Shown: positions 7,927 to 17,478, counted from the stretch's first letter. The stretch is 64,000 bases of DNA from Arenibacter certesii DSM 19833 (GCF_000429545.1 NZ_AUCB01000013.1:1-64000); one strand, 5' to 3'. Translations and numbers: made by a program. Notes: generated from the sequence alone by a model not told the origin.

Positions 7927-8406
7927 ATGGCGAACACAAATTTAAATGTTATTGGATTGAGCGAAAGCAGCTCTATTAAAACAGCAGAAAAGTTAAATGA
8001 ACTTCTAGCAAATTATCAAATGTTCTATATGAACCTACGAGGATTTCATTGGAATATTCAGGGAAAGAAATTCTTTGAACTTCACTTAAAATTTGAAGAG
8101 ATATACAATGATGCTTTGGTAAAAGTAGATGAGATTGCAGAAAGGATACTTACATTGGGGCAACCTCCTGTTCATTCCTATAAAAAATACTTGGAGCTTG
8201 CCGAAATAAAAGCAGCTGAAAATATTACTGATGGGGAAGTAGCTGTGGACAATATCCTTAAAGCATTGAAGATTTTACTGGAGCAGGAAAGAGCAATTTT
8301 AAAAATTGCAGCCGATGCAAATGATGAAGGTACCGTATCTTTAATGAGCGACTATATAGTAGAACAGGAAAAATTGGCTTGGATGCTTTCCGCTTATAGA
8401 AGTTAA
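7927..8406 (+). CDS. dps: Dps family ferroxidase/DNA-protection protein
   Basis: A 159-residue ferritin-like protein of normal Dps length. The family signature is present: NLRGFHWNIQGKKFFELH at about residues 36-53, followed by FEEIYNDALVKVDEIAERI with the acidic ferroxidase ligands. Dps forms a 12-subunit shell that oxidises Fe(II) with peroxide, stores iron and protects DNA. ATG at 7927 follows an A-rich leader. A strong palindromic operator lies about 140 bp upstream (7771-7786), suggesting control by a Crp/Fnr regulator, and a terminator follows at 8438, so it is probably monocistronic. Confidence 0.95.
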   Translation: MANTNLNVIGLSESSSIKTAEKLNELLANYQMFYMNLRGFHWNIQGKKFFELHLKFEEIYNDALVKVDEIAERILTLGQPPVHSYKKYLELAEIKAAENITDGEVAVDNILKALKILLEQERAILKIAADANDEGTVSLMSDYIVEQEKLAWMLSAYRS

Positions 8407-8437
8407 GACCATCATTAGATCAAAAATTTTGAAGGTA

Positions 8438-8466
8438 AAAAAACCATCCTTAGGGGTGGTTTTTTA
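8438..8466 (+). terminator. Rho-independent terminator of dps
   Basis: AAAAAACCA (8438-8446) pairs with TGGTTTTTT (8457-8465) around a short C/G-containing loop, ending in a T run. It lies 31 bp after the dps stop and before the next gene. Confidence 0.75.
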
Positions 8467-8516
8467 GTTTCCTTCTCACTATATCATCTTAATTTATAAC
8501 TGAAAGACATAATATT

Positions 8517-8819
8517 ATGGCAGTAATCATGTATGTAGATTTTCCACATAGAGAAGTTTGGGGAAAAGAAATGGCAAAACAAATGAACGAGCTTGCACAG
8601 AGTATTAATAATGAACCTGGTTTTATTTGGAAGTTTTGGACAGAAAATCAGGAAGAAGAAATGGCAGGAGGTGTTTATATGTTCGATACCCGTGAAAATG
8701 CAAAGAATTATCTTAGCATGCATACAGAACGATTGAAACAGTTTGGATACTCAGATATCAAAGGAAAGGTATTCGAGATTAACGAAGAGCTTTCTAAACT
8801 ATGCAAAGCTCCTATCTAA
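8517..8819 (+). CDS. YdhR-family putative monooxygenase
   Basis: The 100-residue protein aligns by eye over its full length with E. coli YdhR (PF08803, a ferredoxin-like dimeric alpha/beta barrel of about 101 residues). Shared features are an N-terminal beta strand, AKQMNELAQSINNEPGFIWK, FWTENQEEEMAGGVYMF, a second helix with YLSMHTERLKQFG, and KVFEINEELSKL. The family is classed as putative monooxygenases on structural grounds; the substrate is unknown. It is cytoplasmic, with no signal peptide. It follows dps by 110 bp but a terminator lies between them, so separate transcription is likely. Confidence 0.85.
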   Translation: MAVIMYVDFPHREVWGKEMAKQMNELAQSINNEPGFIWKFWTENQEEEMAGGVYMFDTRENAKNYLSMHTERLKQFGYSDIKGKVFEINEELSKLCKAPI

Positions 8820-8946
8820 GTTGATGTTGAACTTGTGCCAATGGCACATCTTGCCCATTTATAGTAGGTTGGGGGAAGGTTTGAGACTGTAGATAGATCT
8901 TTGCAGAAATTAATTTTAACGGGTGTAGCGAGTTCCCGAACTAATT

Positions 8947-9783
8947 TTATTCTTTGGAATTACGGCCGACTTTCTTATTAATCCGATCCATTTCTTTTAA
9001 TAAAAGTTGTAGGCCAGGATCGTGCATTTCTATATGTCCAAATCCTTGAATTTCCATCAACTGGGTTTCGGTATGGCCAGCCGTAGTCATTAATCGTTTT
9101 AAATATAGATTTTCTTCATATCTGCCTTCCAAATCAACTTCCCTATCTCCCGTAATAAGTAGTAAGGGTGGCGCATTCTTTCTAACGTGATAAAGGGGTG
9201 CATATTCGTCTACAATGACCTTTGACCAAGGTATTCCTCGTTCTTTTCTTATTGTAGAATGGGTTATGGTTTGTCCGCTTAAGGAAATAAGGCCTGCAAT
9301 ATTATCCGCATCGATTTTAAAATTTTGAAGCCATTGTTTATCCAAACCTATCATTTTCGCTAGGTACCCACCCGCGGAATGTCCTGCTACATATATTTTA
9401 TTGGGATTCCCTCCATAAGTTTTAATATTATTAAATACCCAAGCTACTGCTGCAGCGGCGTCCTCAATATAGGCCGGTGCATTAACTTTTGGAGATAACC
9501 GATAATTAACGCTTACAATGCACAGATTGTGGTTCAATAATGAATCTGGAAAATACTTGTCATAAGAATTCAGACCACCACCATGAAACCAAACTACCGT
9601 ATTAAAATCTTTAGTGTTTTCAGGGTATCGTATGTCTAATTTACAACGCGAAGTAATATACTCGTCTGTGTAAGTTGAATCGTAATAGGCAATCTCTAAT
9701 ACCTCTTTAAAAGCAGAATTATCTTGTGCAGTTACCAAAGATGTAAATAAAAGTATGGCGGAAATCAATAGTGCTTTTAGCAT
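8947..9783 (-). CDS. Exported alpha/beta-hydrolase (esterase/lipase-like)
   Basis: The 278-residue protein has an N-terminal signal peptide (MLKALLISAILLFTSLVTAQ) and an alpha/beta-hydrolase fold of the Abhydrolase_3/BD-FAE group. Visible motifs are the oxyanion-hole HGGG (67-70), the nucleophile elbow GHSAG with Ser136, the acid in GDREVDL (Asp213) and the base in GFGHIEMH (His250). It should hydrolyse an ester in the periplasm or outside; the substrate is unknown. I start at ATG 9783 because a TTG 60 bp upstream would place a polar stretch before the signal peptide. Confidence 0.88.
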   Translation of the reverse strand: MLKALLISAILLFTSLVTAQDNSAFKEVLEIAYYDSTYTDEYITSRCKLDIRYPENTKDFNTVVWFHGGGLNSYDKYFPDSLLNHNLCIVSVNYRLSPKVNAPAYIEDAAAAVAWVFNNIKTYGGNPNKIYVAGHSAGGYLAKMIGLDKQWLQNFKIDADNIAGLISLSGQTITHSTIRKERGIPWSKVIVDEYAPLYHVRKNAPPLLLITGDREVDLEGRYEENLYLKRLMTTAGHTETQLMEIQGFGHIEMHDPGLQLLLKEMDRINKKVGRNSKE

Positions 9784-9937
9784 GATGGTTGGTGTAGGTG
9801 GTTGGCTGTTTTGTAGATCCCTGATCTTATGGCTTCTATTCAAATATATCGATTTGTTTTTTAATCCGCCTCACCATGTCATGTATTCTTTGGGGCATGC
9901 TCCAATTAGAAGAGAATTGGTGCCTTTATTTGAGAAC

Positions 9938-9989
9938 AACATAAAGCACCCATTAATTAACAATTGTTAATTAATGGGTGCTTTATGTT
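9938..9989 (-). terminator. Perfect 52-bp palindrome, probable terminator
   Basis: The 52 bases are a perfect inverted repeat with 26-bp arms centred on CAATTG at 9963/9964; each arm runs AACATAAAGCACCC then ATTAATTAACAA. It lies 25 bp past the end of the leftward cytochrome-like gene. A stable hairpin on either strand is expected; terminating the leftward gene is the likely role, though the arms are far longer than typical and only a weak U tract follows on the minus strand. A smaller hairpin (CCAATT/AATTGG) sits at 9902-9920. Confidence 0.6.
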
Positions 9990-10014
9990 TTATTATCCTG
10001 TAATAAACTAGTTT

Positions 10015-10503
10015 TTATTTAGCAGCATCAAAATTCTGATTACTGTAAGGTGATAGATTGGGTATTTTCATTTCAACATATTCCATTTCCGTTGCGTGGT
10101 GACATTTGTTGCAGGTGTTTGTGAGATTGGTATAACTCTCTTTAAATTTTTCGAGATCTTTCTGATCAATAGCAATGTCTACACTATCTATCGCAGGATA
10201 TATCATTCCTATTAATTGAGTTTCCTTTCTATTGGGGTGGTACTCCTCAATAGCTTCAATAGCCTCCATTAATTCGTGCACTTCAAAGTCGGCAAGTTTC
10301 CAATTTTCATGCTGTCCTGCAAACCATAGTTTAGCATGATGCGTTTGTACAGTGCCCATAAAGTCTCCAAATCCAGGTCTGTAAGTATTGGCCAGTTTAA
10401 CTTCCAAACTGTCAATTCGGTTTTGTAAATCCTTATTGTTGGCCGTTTGTTGGTTGCAAGAAAATAGTCCTAAGGTCAATAGAATTAAAAATACTTGTCT
10501 CAT
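10015..10503 (-). CDS. Cytochrome c'-like heme lipoprotein
   Basis: A 162-residue protein with a lipoprotein signal ending at LFSC (Cys16), a predicted mostly helical body, and one heme c attachment motif CNKCH at residues 131-135 near the C-terminus. A late CxxCH in a small four-helix protein resembles cytochrome c'-type proteins, but similarity is by layout only. It should be a membrane-anchored periplasmic electron carrier or ligand-binding heme protein. It is monocistronic, with the 52-bp palindrome just downstream. Confidence 0.75.
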   Translation of the reverse strand: MRQVFLILLTLGLFSCNQQTANNKDLQNRIDSLEVKLANTYRPGFGDFMGTVQTHHAKLWFAGQHENWKLADFEVHELMEAIEAIEEYHPNRKETQLIGMIYPAIDSVDIAIDQKDLEKFKESYTNLTNTCNKCHHATEMEYVEMKIPNLSPYSNQNFDAAK

Positions 10504-10772
10504 TTTACTGTGTTTTCTGTTTTTATGGTGGTCATAAGAATCTGACTACCGTTAATACTTGTTGTATATACTCTTATTTCTCCTTTTACATGCTACACCT
10601 TTTCACATGTATTTAAAGAATTATAGTTTGAATAGTGTAACGTATTGTTATTTGGTTAGTTATGAGGGTAATCTGCAAATTTAACAAATTAAAACTGAAT
10701 TTGCATATTGGTACCTAGTAAGATGCTGTTTGGTCTAAAGGTGAGGAGGTTTGGGCTTGATGAATATTAACT

Positions 10773-11030
10773 TTAAAACTTAATCTTGCTAATCCAATTT
10801 CCTAGAAAGTAACATAATGTTAGATACCCAGTTAACAGTAAGCCTCCCAATACCCACCCTAGATTTCCCATGCTATAAACAAAACTAAAAATGTAGGTTT
10901 CCATACTTTCTATGGGTTTTAATGAAATCGAAATATTGTTAGGCTTAGATAAGAGGTCGATTATCAATATAAAAACAAGGTATCCAACTAATACACCGAT
11001 GCTTCCTGAAATTATTTTATTCTTTTTCAT
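10773..11030 (-). CDS. Small membrane protein of unknown function
   Basis: 85 residues with two clear hydrophobic segments (about 8-28 and 52-78) separated by a polar loop, and a basic C-terminus. ATG at 11030. No family recognised; length and hydrophobicity support a genuine inner-membrane protein. It is separated from both neighbours by about 100-270 bp and is likely transcribed alone. Confidence 0.55.
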   Translation of the reverse strand: MKKNKIISGSIGVLVGYLVFILIIDLLSKPNNISISLKPIESMETYIFSFVYSMGNLGWVLGGLLLTGYLTLCYFLGNWISKIKF

Positions 11031-11128
11031 ATAGTTTTTGTGTTACCCCCTCTGTACCTTTTGCCTACTTTAATCTAAAGAGATGGATTGGTAGTGGTTT
11101 GTTGAGTAGGTGGGCCTAGATAAATTTA

Positions 11129-11578
11129 TTATAATAAATCTTTTGCAAAGCAGAAGCTATCTGGAATGTCTTTTAAGGGACCGTAATTTGGAATGGGCAT
11201 ATACCCGTTTCGGTTATAAAGTGCGTTAGCTTCCGGTTGTTTAGATCCCATAAAGAGAAGGCATTTAGTGCTTCCTAATTCTTTGGACCAATTTTCTAAT
11301 TCGGATAAGATTTTTTCTCCAATTCTCTGTCTTCTAGCTATTGGAGAAACATACATCCTTTTTATTTCCATGGTGTTCAAATCATACTCTGAGATAGCGC
11401 CACAACCAATAGCCTTACCCTCTTTAACCGCTAAAACCACATGATTCAAGTTGCTTATTTTATTAAATTGAGATAGCGGATGAGTTTTTCCATCTCGTTG
11501 AGCAAGATCTGCATTGAGTAATTCCACTAGTTTTTTAAACTCGGTATTTTGAGAATCGGTTCTTTTTATCTCTATCAT
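11129..11578 (-). CDS. GNAT family N-acetyltransferase
   Basis: 149 residues from ATG 11578 (MIEIKRTDS). The GNAT fold is indicated by the strand VVLAVKEGKAIGCGAI, the strand EIKRMYVSP, the acetyl-CoA loop ARRQRIGEKIL, and the C-terminal ALYNRNGYMPIPNYG. It transfers an acetyl group from acetyl-CoA to an unknown amine. A TTG 45 bp further upstream would add an unconserved extension and is rejected as start. It lies in a leftward run with a methyltransferase 80 bp upstream. Confidence 0.85.
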   Translation of the reverse strand: MIEIKRTDSQNTEFKKLVELLNADLAQRDGKTHPLSQFNKISNLNHVVLAVKEGKAIGCGAISEYDLNTMEIKRMYVSPIARRQRIGEKILSELENWSKELGSTKCLLFMGSKQPEANALYNRNGYMPIPNYGPLKDIPDSFCFAKDLL

Positions 11579-11659
11579 AGTATTATATATACGCAAATGA
11601 TTTGGTAAAACAAAAGCAGCCACTTCTAGTTAAGTTTAATCAATGTAGTTATTGGGCAT

Positions 11660-12271
11660 TTAGTTCAATTGTCTCTTAAAACTACAAAACAAGAAATTCT
11701 GCGTTGTACCAAATGGAGTGGTGTGGTCCTCTGTAGCGCACTTTATTTTATCAAACCCATTTTTAAATTCTTTGGATAATTCTTCCTCATCGTATTGATT
11801 AATCTCGAGGCCACTGCATCTTTCAGGACCAGTTTTAGAAAATGTTCCTATCGTCAAGAATCCACTTACAGACTTTCTTGCAGTTTCTATATATTTTCTT
11901 TTCTGTTCAGGGCTTGTAAGAAAATGAAATGTAGCTCTATCGTGCCACAAATCAAAAGAAGTAGTGGGTTCAAATTCTGTAATGTCGCATACAATCCACT
12001 TTACTTTATTCGCTTTTTCTCTAAGTCGGGTTTTTGCTTTTTCTAGTGCCTTAGCAGAAATATCAAGTACAGTAATGTTTGTATATCCTTCATCAAGTAA
12101 GTAATCTACAAGCTCACTGTCTCCGCCACCTATATCTATTATTTTTGCTGATTTATTTAGTTCGAAGGAATGGATAATCTCAAGGGAAGTTTTTGGCATT
12201 TCTTGCGTCCAACTAACTTGGTCTGGATTTTTTGTGTTATAAACTGTTTCCCAATGTTTCTTTCTATTCAT
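11660..12271 (-). CDS. Class I SAM-dependent methyltransferase
   Basis: 203 residues with a Rossmann-type SAM-binding core: motif I KIIDIGGGDSELV (about 43-55), the acidic end of strand two in ITVLDIS, and the later strand FDLWHDRATFHFL. The N-terminus (HWETVYNTKNPDQVSWTQ) and the segment FSKTGPERCSGLEINQYD are typical of small-molecule methyltransferases annotated near tellurite/thiopurine-like enzymes; the substrate is not deducible. Cytosolic. ATG at 12271. Confidence 0.85.
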   Translation of the reverse strand: MNRKKHWETVYNTKNPDQVSWTQEMPKTSLEIIHSFELNKSAKIIDIGGGDSELVDYLLDEGYTNITVLDISAKALEKAKTRLREKANKVKWIVCDITEFEPTTSFDLWHDRATFHFLTSPEQKRKYIETARKSVSGFLTIGTFSKTGPERCSGLEINQYDEEELSKEFKNGFDKIKCATEDHTTPFGTTQNFLFCSFKRQLN

Positions 12272-12343
12272 TATTCGTTTCTCTTATAAAGCTTGTGACT
12301 AGCAGTTTATATCCTAGTAGTGTGTGAACTTCCACTTATTAAA

Positions 12344-12406
12344 AAAGCTCTATTGAAGCATTGTTGATCGCCAAGAAATGGTTGTTAATGCCTTCAATAG
12401 AGCTTT
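12344..12406 (-). terminator. Terminator of trpB
   Basis: AAAGCTCTATTGAAG (12344-12358) and CTTCAATAGAGCTTT (12392-12406) are perfect 15-bp inverted arms, with a T run following on the minus strand. It lies 34 bp beyond the trpB stop. Confidence 0.8.
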
Positions 12407-12439
12407 AAGGTGTGGGTTGGTTATTTTATCTAAAATACG

Positions 12440-13639
12440 TTATTCTGGTAGGCCATACGTATCCACCACAAAGTCGATATCCTTATCGCCTCTACCGCTT
12501 AAATTGACCAATATAGATTTTTGAGGTTGCTCTTTAGCGAGCTTTAATGCATAGGCTACAGCATGCGAGCTTTCAAGAGCAGGTATTATACCTTCTAATC
12601 TACTTAGTTCATAAAAAGCATCAATAGCTTCTTTGTCGTTAATAATATCGTAATTAACCGTGTTATTATCTTTAAGCATACAATGTTCTGGTCCAACAGC
12701 AGGATAATCAAGTCCGCTAGCTACAGAATAAACAGGTGCTGGTTCTCCTTTTTCATCTTTAAGCATATACGATTTAAAACCATGCATTATCCCTGGAGTT
12801 CCCAATGTCATGGAAGCAGCATTTTCGCCGTATTCCATAGAGCGTCCTGCGGGTTCCACACCATGTATTTTACACTCGTCATCATTTAGAAAAGCAGAGA
12901 ATAATCCTATCGCATTACTTCCTCCACCCACACAAGCAACAACGTTATCTGGTAATTCCCCGGTCATCTCCAAAAACTGTTCACGCGCTTCAATTCCTAC
13001 TACGCGTTGAAAATCGCGAACCATCATAGGAAACGGATGGGGCCCTACAACGGAGCCAATGCAATAAATGGTATTTTCAGGGTCTTTAAGGTACGCCTCG
13101 AAAGCCGAATCTACAGCCTCTTTTAAGGTTTTTAGTCCGTGGGTAGCCGGTACAATAGTCGCCCCTAATATTTTCATGCGCACCACATTTGGATGCTGTT
13201 TTTTAATATCCACTTCACCCATATGAATTTCGCACTCTAGACCAAAATAAGCGGCAGCGGTAGCCAAAGCTACACCATGTTGGCCTGCACCTGTTTCTGC
13301 AATCAGCTTCTTTTTGCCAAGGTGTTTGGCAAGAAGGGCTTCTCCCATACAGTGATTTAATTTATGTGCCCCAGAGTGGTTTAAATCTTCTCGCTTTAAG
13401 TAAATACGGCCTCCGTATTTTTCTGATAAACGAGAGCAATAATAAACAGGGGTTGGACGTCCTTGGTAGTGTTTGCGTATGCTACGCAGTTCTTGTATAA
13501 AATTATGAGATTTACTTATGGTATGGTAAGCATCCGTTATCTTTTTCATTTCAACTTCTAGTGACGGTGGAATAAAAGCACCACCATACTCACCGAAAAA
13601 ACCTTCACTATTTGGATATTGTTTAAAATAATTGCTCAT
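12440..13639 (-). CDS. trpB: Tryptophan synthase beta chain (stand-alone copy)
   Basis: 399 residues from ATG 13639. TrpB condenses indole with serine using PLP. The PLP lysine lies in [12 protein letters not shown] (Lys93), the phosphate-binding loop is GGGSNAIG, and the N-terminal [13 protein letters not shown] and [17 protein letters not shown] segments match the canonical TrpB1 type rather than the divergent TrpB2. No trpA or other trp gene is adjacent, and a terminator closes the gene, so this is a lone copy; a full trp operon may exist elsewhere. A TTG 27 bp upstream is a poorer start. Confidence 0.95.
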   Translation of the reverse strand: MSNYFKQYPNSEGFFGEYGGAFIPPSLEVEMKKITDAYHTISKSHNFIQELRSIRKHYQGRPTPVYYCSRLSEKYGGRIYLKREDLNHSGAHKLNHCMGEALLAKHLGKKKLIAETGAGQHGVALATAAAYFGLECEIHMGEVDIKKQHPNVVRMKILGATIVPATHGLKTLKEAVDSAFEAYLKDPENTIYCIGSVVGPHPFPMMVRDFQRVVGIEAREQFLEMTGELPDNVVACVGGGSNAIGLFSAFLNDDECKIHGVEPAGRSMEYGENAASMTLGTPGIMHGFKSYMLKDEKGEPAPVYSVASGLDYPAVGPEHCMLKDNNTVNYDIINDKEAIDAFYELSRLEGIIPALESSHAVAYALKLAKEQPQKSILVNLSGRGDKDIDFVVDTYGLPE

Positions 13640-14818
13640 GAAAATATTCTTTTTAATAGTTAACAACGTAAATATGGAGAAAATTTATCACTTTTTTGCA
13701 ACTGCCATGGTTTTTGGTGTTGAATGTGAAAACTATGGGCATTTTTCATTCGACTTTCTTTCCAGTCCTTCTAATTAATTGGTAATGCGCTTTGTGTATA
13801 AATGGGTTGCTCCTAAAAAACGACCAGTTTTTGGAGAAAGCCAATGGATAGCCGCGCTTTAGATACTTCGTAAAATTAGCGTTTTGTTTAATTTAAATCA
13901 GTGTCAAGGAATGCATGTAAAACACAAGGGAAGGGAAACCTTAATTTAATAAGGTGGAGCTGACAGTAGTGGAGAGAGCGATGTTCTTGCTAGGATAATG
14001 TTAATCTATATTTTAGGGGTGATTTAGTACCAGCGAGACGTCTACTGGAAACCCCCTCTTTCCTAAATTATCAAAATGTATTCTTTTCATTTGGTGGTGA
14101 ACTATTTCGAGTGTCGATTATTGGTGAAACATTGCCCGAACGTTAACAGGGCCCTATAGGGTATTACCATTCTCATTTTTAAATCTTTTATCCATGCTTT
14201 TATTGGGGAATTATTTCCCTAGAAACCAAAATATATGAGTGCAATCGGAGCATACAAAACAGGTGGCACTTTTATTGGCCCAATCTAAGTTGAAGAAAGA
14301 TGCTACGGCTGAATTCAGTTGAGCTCTTCTAGTCCAGAATAGATTGTTATTGCATACGGGGCATCTTAGCGTATTTCCTGATACTTCAACAGGCTGAGGT
14401 TATTTACTTTTAGATGTCTTCATCATTATTATGCATTTATTAAACTATAGTAATTTCCATTGGTTTTTTAACTTGAGATCAACACGTTGTGTACAGTTAG
14501 TAAAAACAGCAATGAAACTAATTTAACAAAAAGAAACAGAACCTTTTGGGGAAATCTAAATAACTTCTGAGAATGGAGTAGGGTGGTGCAACGTTTTTAT
14601 ACATCTTAAGTTTCCCTAAACCTAAATCTTGTTTTTATTGTCGGCAGCCCACAGAAGACATCTAAAATGTACCAAATAGCATAATCTCGTTATAAGTCTA
14701 ACATTTTGTGACTTCTCATTCAAGACCGTTTTGATATTCTTTCTAATTATCGCATTTTTGTTTTTTAATATACAATTAAAAAAGCGAGTTGCTAATCAAC
14801 TAATTAAATGTTGCCATA
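13640..14818. other. Long intergenic stretch with one gene relic
   Basis: Between trpB and asnA. Apart from the zinc-ribbon relic at 14211-14423 I see no convincing gene on either strand, no tRNA and no clear terminator. The rest reads as decayed, stop-rich AT-rich DNA. Confidence 0.5.
14211..14423 (-). pseudogene. Small zinc-ribbon protein gene with an in-frame stop
   Basis: Leftward from ATG 14421-14423 the frame reads MKTSKSK, a TAA stop at codon 8 (14400-14402), then about 60 codons without interruption to a stop at 14211. The second part contains two cysteine pairs, LRCPVCNNNLFW and TCFVCSDCTHIFWFLG, with NLDWANKSA between, a zinc-ribbon layout. No ATG or GTG follows the stop in frame, so the gene is probably dead, or the stop is a sequencing error, or a rare start such as ATT/CTG is used. 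Confidence 0.6.
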
Positions 14819-15862
14819 ATGGGTTATAAATTACAAATCCCGAAAGGATATCAACCACAATTAAATATACAAGAGACAGAACAAGCAATTAAATTGATTA
14901 AAGACTTTTTTGAGCTTAGTTTATCATCAGAATTGAGGTTAAGAAGAATCACAGCGCCTTTATTCGTAAAAAAAGGATCTGGAATTAATGACGATCTTAG
15001 TGGTGTAGAAAGACCTGTGACTTTTCCAATACTATCTATGAACGATGCGGAAGCTGAAATTGTTCATTCCCTTGCAAAATGGAAAAGACTTGCTTTGGCC
15101 CGATTTGAAATTGAGGAAGGTTATGGAGTGTATACAGACATGAATGCATTACGTCCCGATGAGGTTTTTTCCAACATTCACTCTATCTATGTAGATCAGT
15201 GGGATTGGGAAAGGGTAGTTAGTAATGAAGAAAGGTCTGTTGACTTCCTAAAATATATAGTAAATAAAATTTATAGCGTTTTTAGAAGAGTTGAATATAC
15301 TGTCTATGAGCGTTACCCGCAGTTAAAGCCAATTCTTCCAGAAGAAATAACCTTTCTTCATACTCAAGAATTAGCAGATATGTACCCTAACCTTTCACCA
15401 AACGAAAGAGAAACAGAAGTTGCTAAGAAGTACGGTGCCGTATTTATAATTGGAATTGGAGGATTATTATCCAATGGGGAGAAGCATGACGGTAGAGCTC
15501 CCGATTATGATGATTGGAGTACCGAAACTGAAAATGGACTTAAAGGATTAAATGGTGATATCCTACTTTGGAACCCAATTCTAGAAAAAGCTCTGGAGAT
15601 TTCATCCATGGGAATTCGTGTAGATAAAGATGCTCTAAATAAGCAGTTGGCCATTGCAGGTGCAGAGGATAGAAAAGAATTAATGTGGCATAAAATGCTT
15701 CTTAATGATGAACTTCCACTGTCTATTGGAGGTGGTATTGGGCAATCTCGTTTATGTATGTTTTTCTTGAAAAAAGCACATATTGGAGAGATACAGACCA
15801 GTATCTGGCCAGATGAAATGATTGAAGAATGTAAGCAAGGAAATATTCCTATTTTATCCTAA
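14819..15862 (+). CDS. asnA: Aspartate--ammonia ligase
   Basis: 347 residues, close to the 330 of E. coli AsnA. The enzyme makes asparagine from aspartate, ammonia and ATP and is related to class II aminoacyl-tRNA synthetases. Conserved blocks are GSGINDDLSGVERPV, VHSLAKWKRLAL, the YTDMNALRPDE block, HSIYVDQWDWERV, GRAPDYDDWSTE, LNGDILLWNP, SSMGIRVD and GGGIGQSRLCMF. All key motifs are intact. ATG 14819 follows an AT-rich leader; a terminator lies 26 bp after the stop, so it is monocistronic. Confidence 0.97.
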   Translation: MGYKLQIPKGYQPQLNIQETEQAIKLIKDFFELSLSSELRLRRITAPLFVKKGSGINDDLSGVERPVTFPILSMNDAEAEIVHSLAKWKRLALARFEIEEGYGVYTDMNALRPDEVFSNIHSIYVDQWDWERVVSNEERSVDFLKYIVNKIYSVFRRVEYTVYERYPQLKPILPEEITFLHTQELADMYPNLSPNERETEVAKKYGAVFIIGIGGLLSNGEKHDGRAPDYDDWSTETENGLKGLNGDILLWNPILEKALEISSMGIRVDKDALNKQLAIAGAEDRKELMWHKMLLNDELPLSIGGGIGQSRLCMFFLKKAHIGEIQTSIWPDEMIEECKQGNIPILS

Positions 15863-15887
15863 TCTTCAAAACTTTAAAACGCATAGG

Positions 15888-15922
15888 AAATGGCTGCCGA
15901 TTTTAATTGGCAGCCATTTTTT
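15888..15922 (+). terminator. Terminator of asnA
   Basis: AAATGGCTGCC (15888-15898) pairs perfectly with GGCAGCCATTT (15909-15919) around a 10-nt loop and is followed by T residues. Confidence 0.85.
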
Positions 15923-16097
15923 AATTTCTTCTAATTGAAAAAACAATAAAAAGTCCAATTATTGCCAATGCATAAAAATCACCTGTTGGGGTCAGTGAAA
16001 TAGATGTAAAATAAAGATCAATATTTTCGTAATGGGGTAATCCAAAATTTGTTTTGGGAGATATCATCTCAATACCTTTAAAATGGTATATCATCAT
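15921..16097 (-). CDS. Possible small tail-anchored membrane protein
   Basis: A 58-codon leftward frame from ATG 16097 (MMIYHFKGIEMISPK) to a stop at 15921. The C-terminus GDFYALAIIGLFIVFSIRRN is one hydrophobic segment followed by basic residues, a plausible membrane anchor. It runs tail to tail into the asnA terminator. No homologue is recognised and it may be a relic of a longer gene. The following 16098-16548 shows nothing recognisable. Confidence 0.3.
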   Translation of the reverse strand: MMIYHFKGIEMISPKTNFGLPHYENIDLYFTSISLTPTGDFYALAIIGLFIVFSIRRN

Positions 16098-16548
16098 CCC
16101 TTGTTTTTAAATATGGATAGTAATCTATTCCTAAGTAATATATTTTTCTTGTAATAAGGTGTGTTACGTCAATATGCACATTAGGGCTTTACGTGAGTTG
16201 TTGCCTATGCTTACTCATATCAAGTTAAATGTATATTGGCATATAAAAATCTAAAGAACTTTAGTTTTGGCATATTTAGGAACCACTGATTGGGCCATAT
16301 TATATCCTTTGTTGTTCAGTATTATTTTTTTGCCATGCGGATTTTTACAATCTGCTGAACCCAATCCGAATCCTTGCTCAGTTAAAAATTGGGCGTTATT
16401 AATATGGTCTCGTATTTTCGTAATTTATGGTCATTGTTTTTTGTGAGCGACGCGGATCAAAGGCCAAAGGGGAGATAGCAGGACTTATTTAGATTCTTTT
16501 TTGTAGCATTTGATGCTTGTGCAACAGGTACTGTTGTTGAAACGAGAT

Positions 16549-17478
16549 TTATTCAATTTTAAAAGAAGTCATGTAGATTTTACTTAGACCATTGCTGCCA
16601 TGGTTAATATATTTTTTGAAATCTGAAATAGAATTAAACTTTTTAGGTTTTATATCACTTCTCTTGCTTGTAAAATACAATAATTCATTTTTTTCATCAT
16701 AGAATGGAGCGTATTCCATATATTTTGTATTCAAGGGAACACCTAAATTTCTTGCCTTTTTCCATATGCCGTTAGCATCCTTTCTGGAAATATATAAATC
16801 ACCACTTCCTTGCCCATCGTCTTGGTTATATTTAGAATATATTATAAAATCTTCTTTCTCTGAGATATAAGCATTAAATTCATAACCTTCACTGTTTATA
16901 CTTTCGTCCAATAAAACAGGCTTTGAATATTGGTTGTCTTTCCATTCGGAAAAATAAATATCATCTTTTCCTAAACCCTCTGGTGAACTCATTGTAAAAT
17001 ATAGGTTGTTGTTTTTACTTACAGAAGGATAAAATTCGTCTAATTCAGAATTAATGGGTTTACCAATATTTTTAGGTTTAGACCATTCACCATTTTTTTT
17101 GTCTCGGTCTACATACCAAATGTCAAAATCTTTTTTAGTAGTAATGGAATCATTTAACGGTCTATCAGAAACAAAAAACAATCGGTTATTATTAAATGAT
17201 AAGAATGGTTCTAAGTACATAAAGGAATCACAAAAGGGTAATAATTCTGGTTTAGACCATTGATTGTTTTCCTTTTTAATATAGGCTATTTGCGAGATTT
17301 CTTGATTTGGACTTTGTATAGTGAAATACGCCTCATTGCCAACTTTTGAAATAGTAAAATCTCGAACGTTATGAAACTGATTTAATGATTTGTCAAATTG
17401 TACAATTTCAGATATATGCTGAGCGGACAATAAGTTTGAGATGAGAATTAATAAAATTGTGAGTCTAATATTTTTCAT
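16549..17478 (-). CDS. Exported PD40/WD40-like beta-propeller protein
   Basis: 309 residues with a signal peptide (MKNIRLTILLILISNLLSA). The body has repeated PD40-type blades (PF07676): NNRLFFVSDRP, FDIWYVDR, FYPSVSKNNNLYFTMSSP, KDDIYFSEW, GDLYISRK and NELLYFTSKRSD. Such propellers occur in TolB-like and OmpA-associated periplasmic proteins of Bacteroidota and usually mediate binding. There is no OmpA or peptidase domain, so it is a bare propeller. ATG at 17478 with an A-rich leader. Function unknown. Confidence 0.8.
   Translation of the reverse strand: MKNIRLTILLILISNLLSAQHISEIVQFDKSLNQFHNVRDFTISKVGNEAYFTIQSPNQEISQIAYIKKENNQWSKPELLPFCDSFMYLEPFLSFNNNRLFFVSDRPLNDSITTKKDFDIWYVDRDKKNGEWSKPKNIGKPINSELDEFYPSVSKNNNLYFTMSSPEGLGKDDIYFSEWKDNQYSKPVLLDESINSEGYEFNAYISEKEDFIIYSKYNQDDGQGSGDLYISRKDANGIWKKARNLGVPLNTKYMEYAPFYDEKNELLYFTSKRSDIKPKKFNSISDFKKYINHGSNGLSKIYMTSFKIE

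Noticed and set aside
10543-10554. TGACTACCGTTA as a further Crp/Fnr box, upstream of the cytochrome c'-like gene
   Set aside because: One mismatch to the box, but no TAnnTTTR-like element at the 22-23 bp spacing in the direction of that gene.
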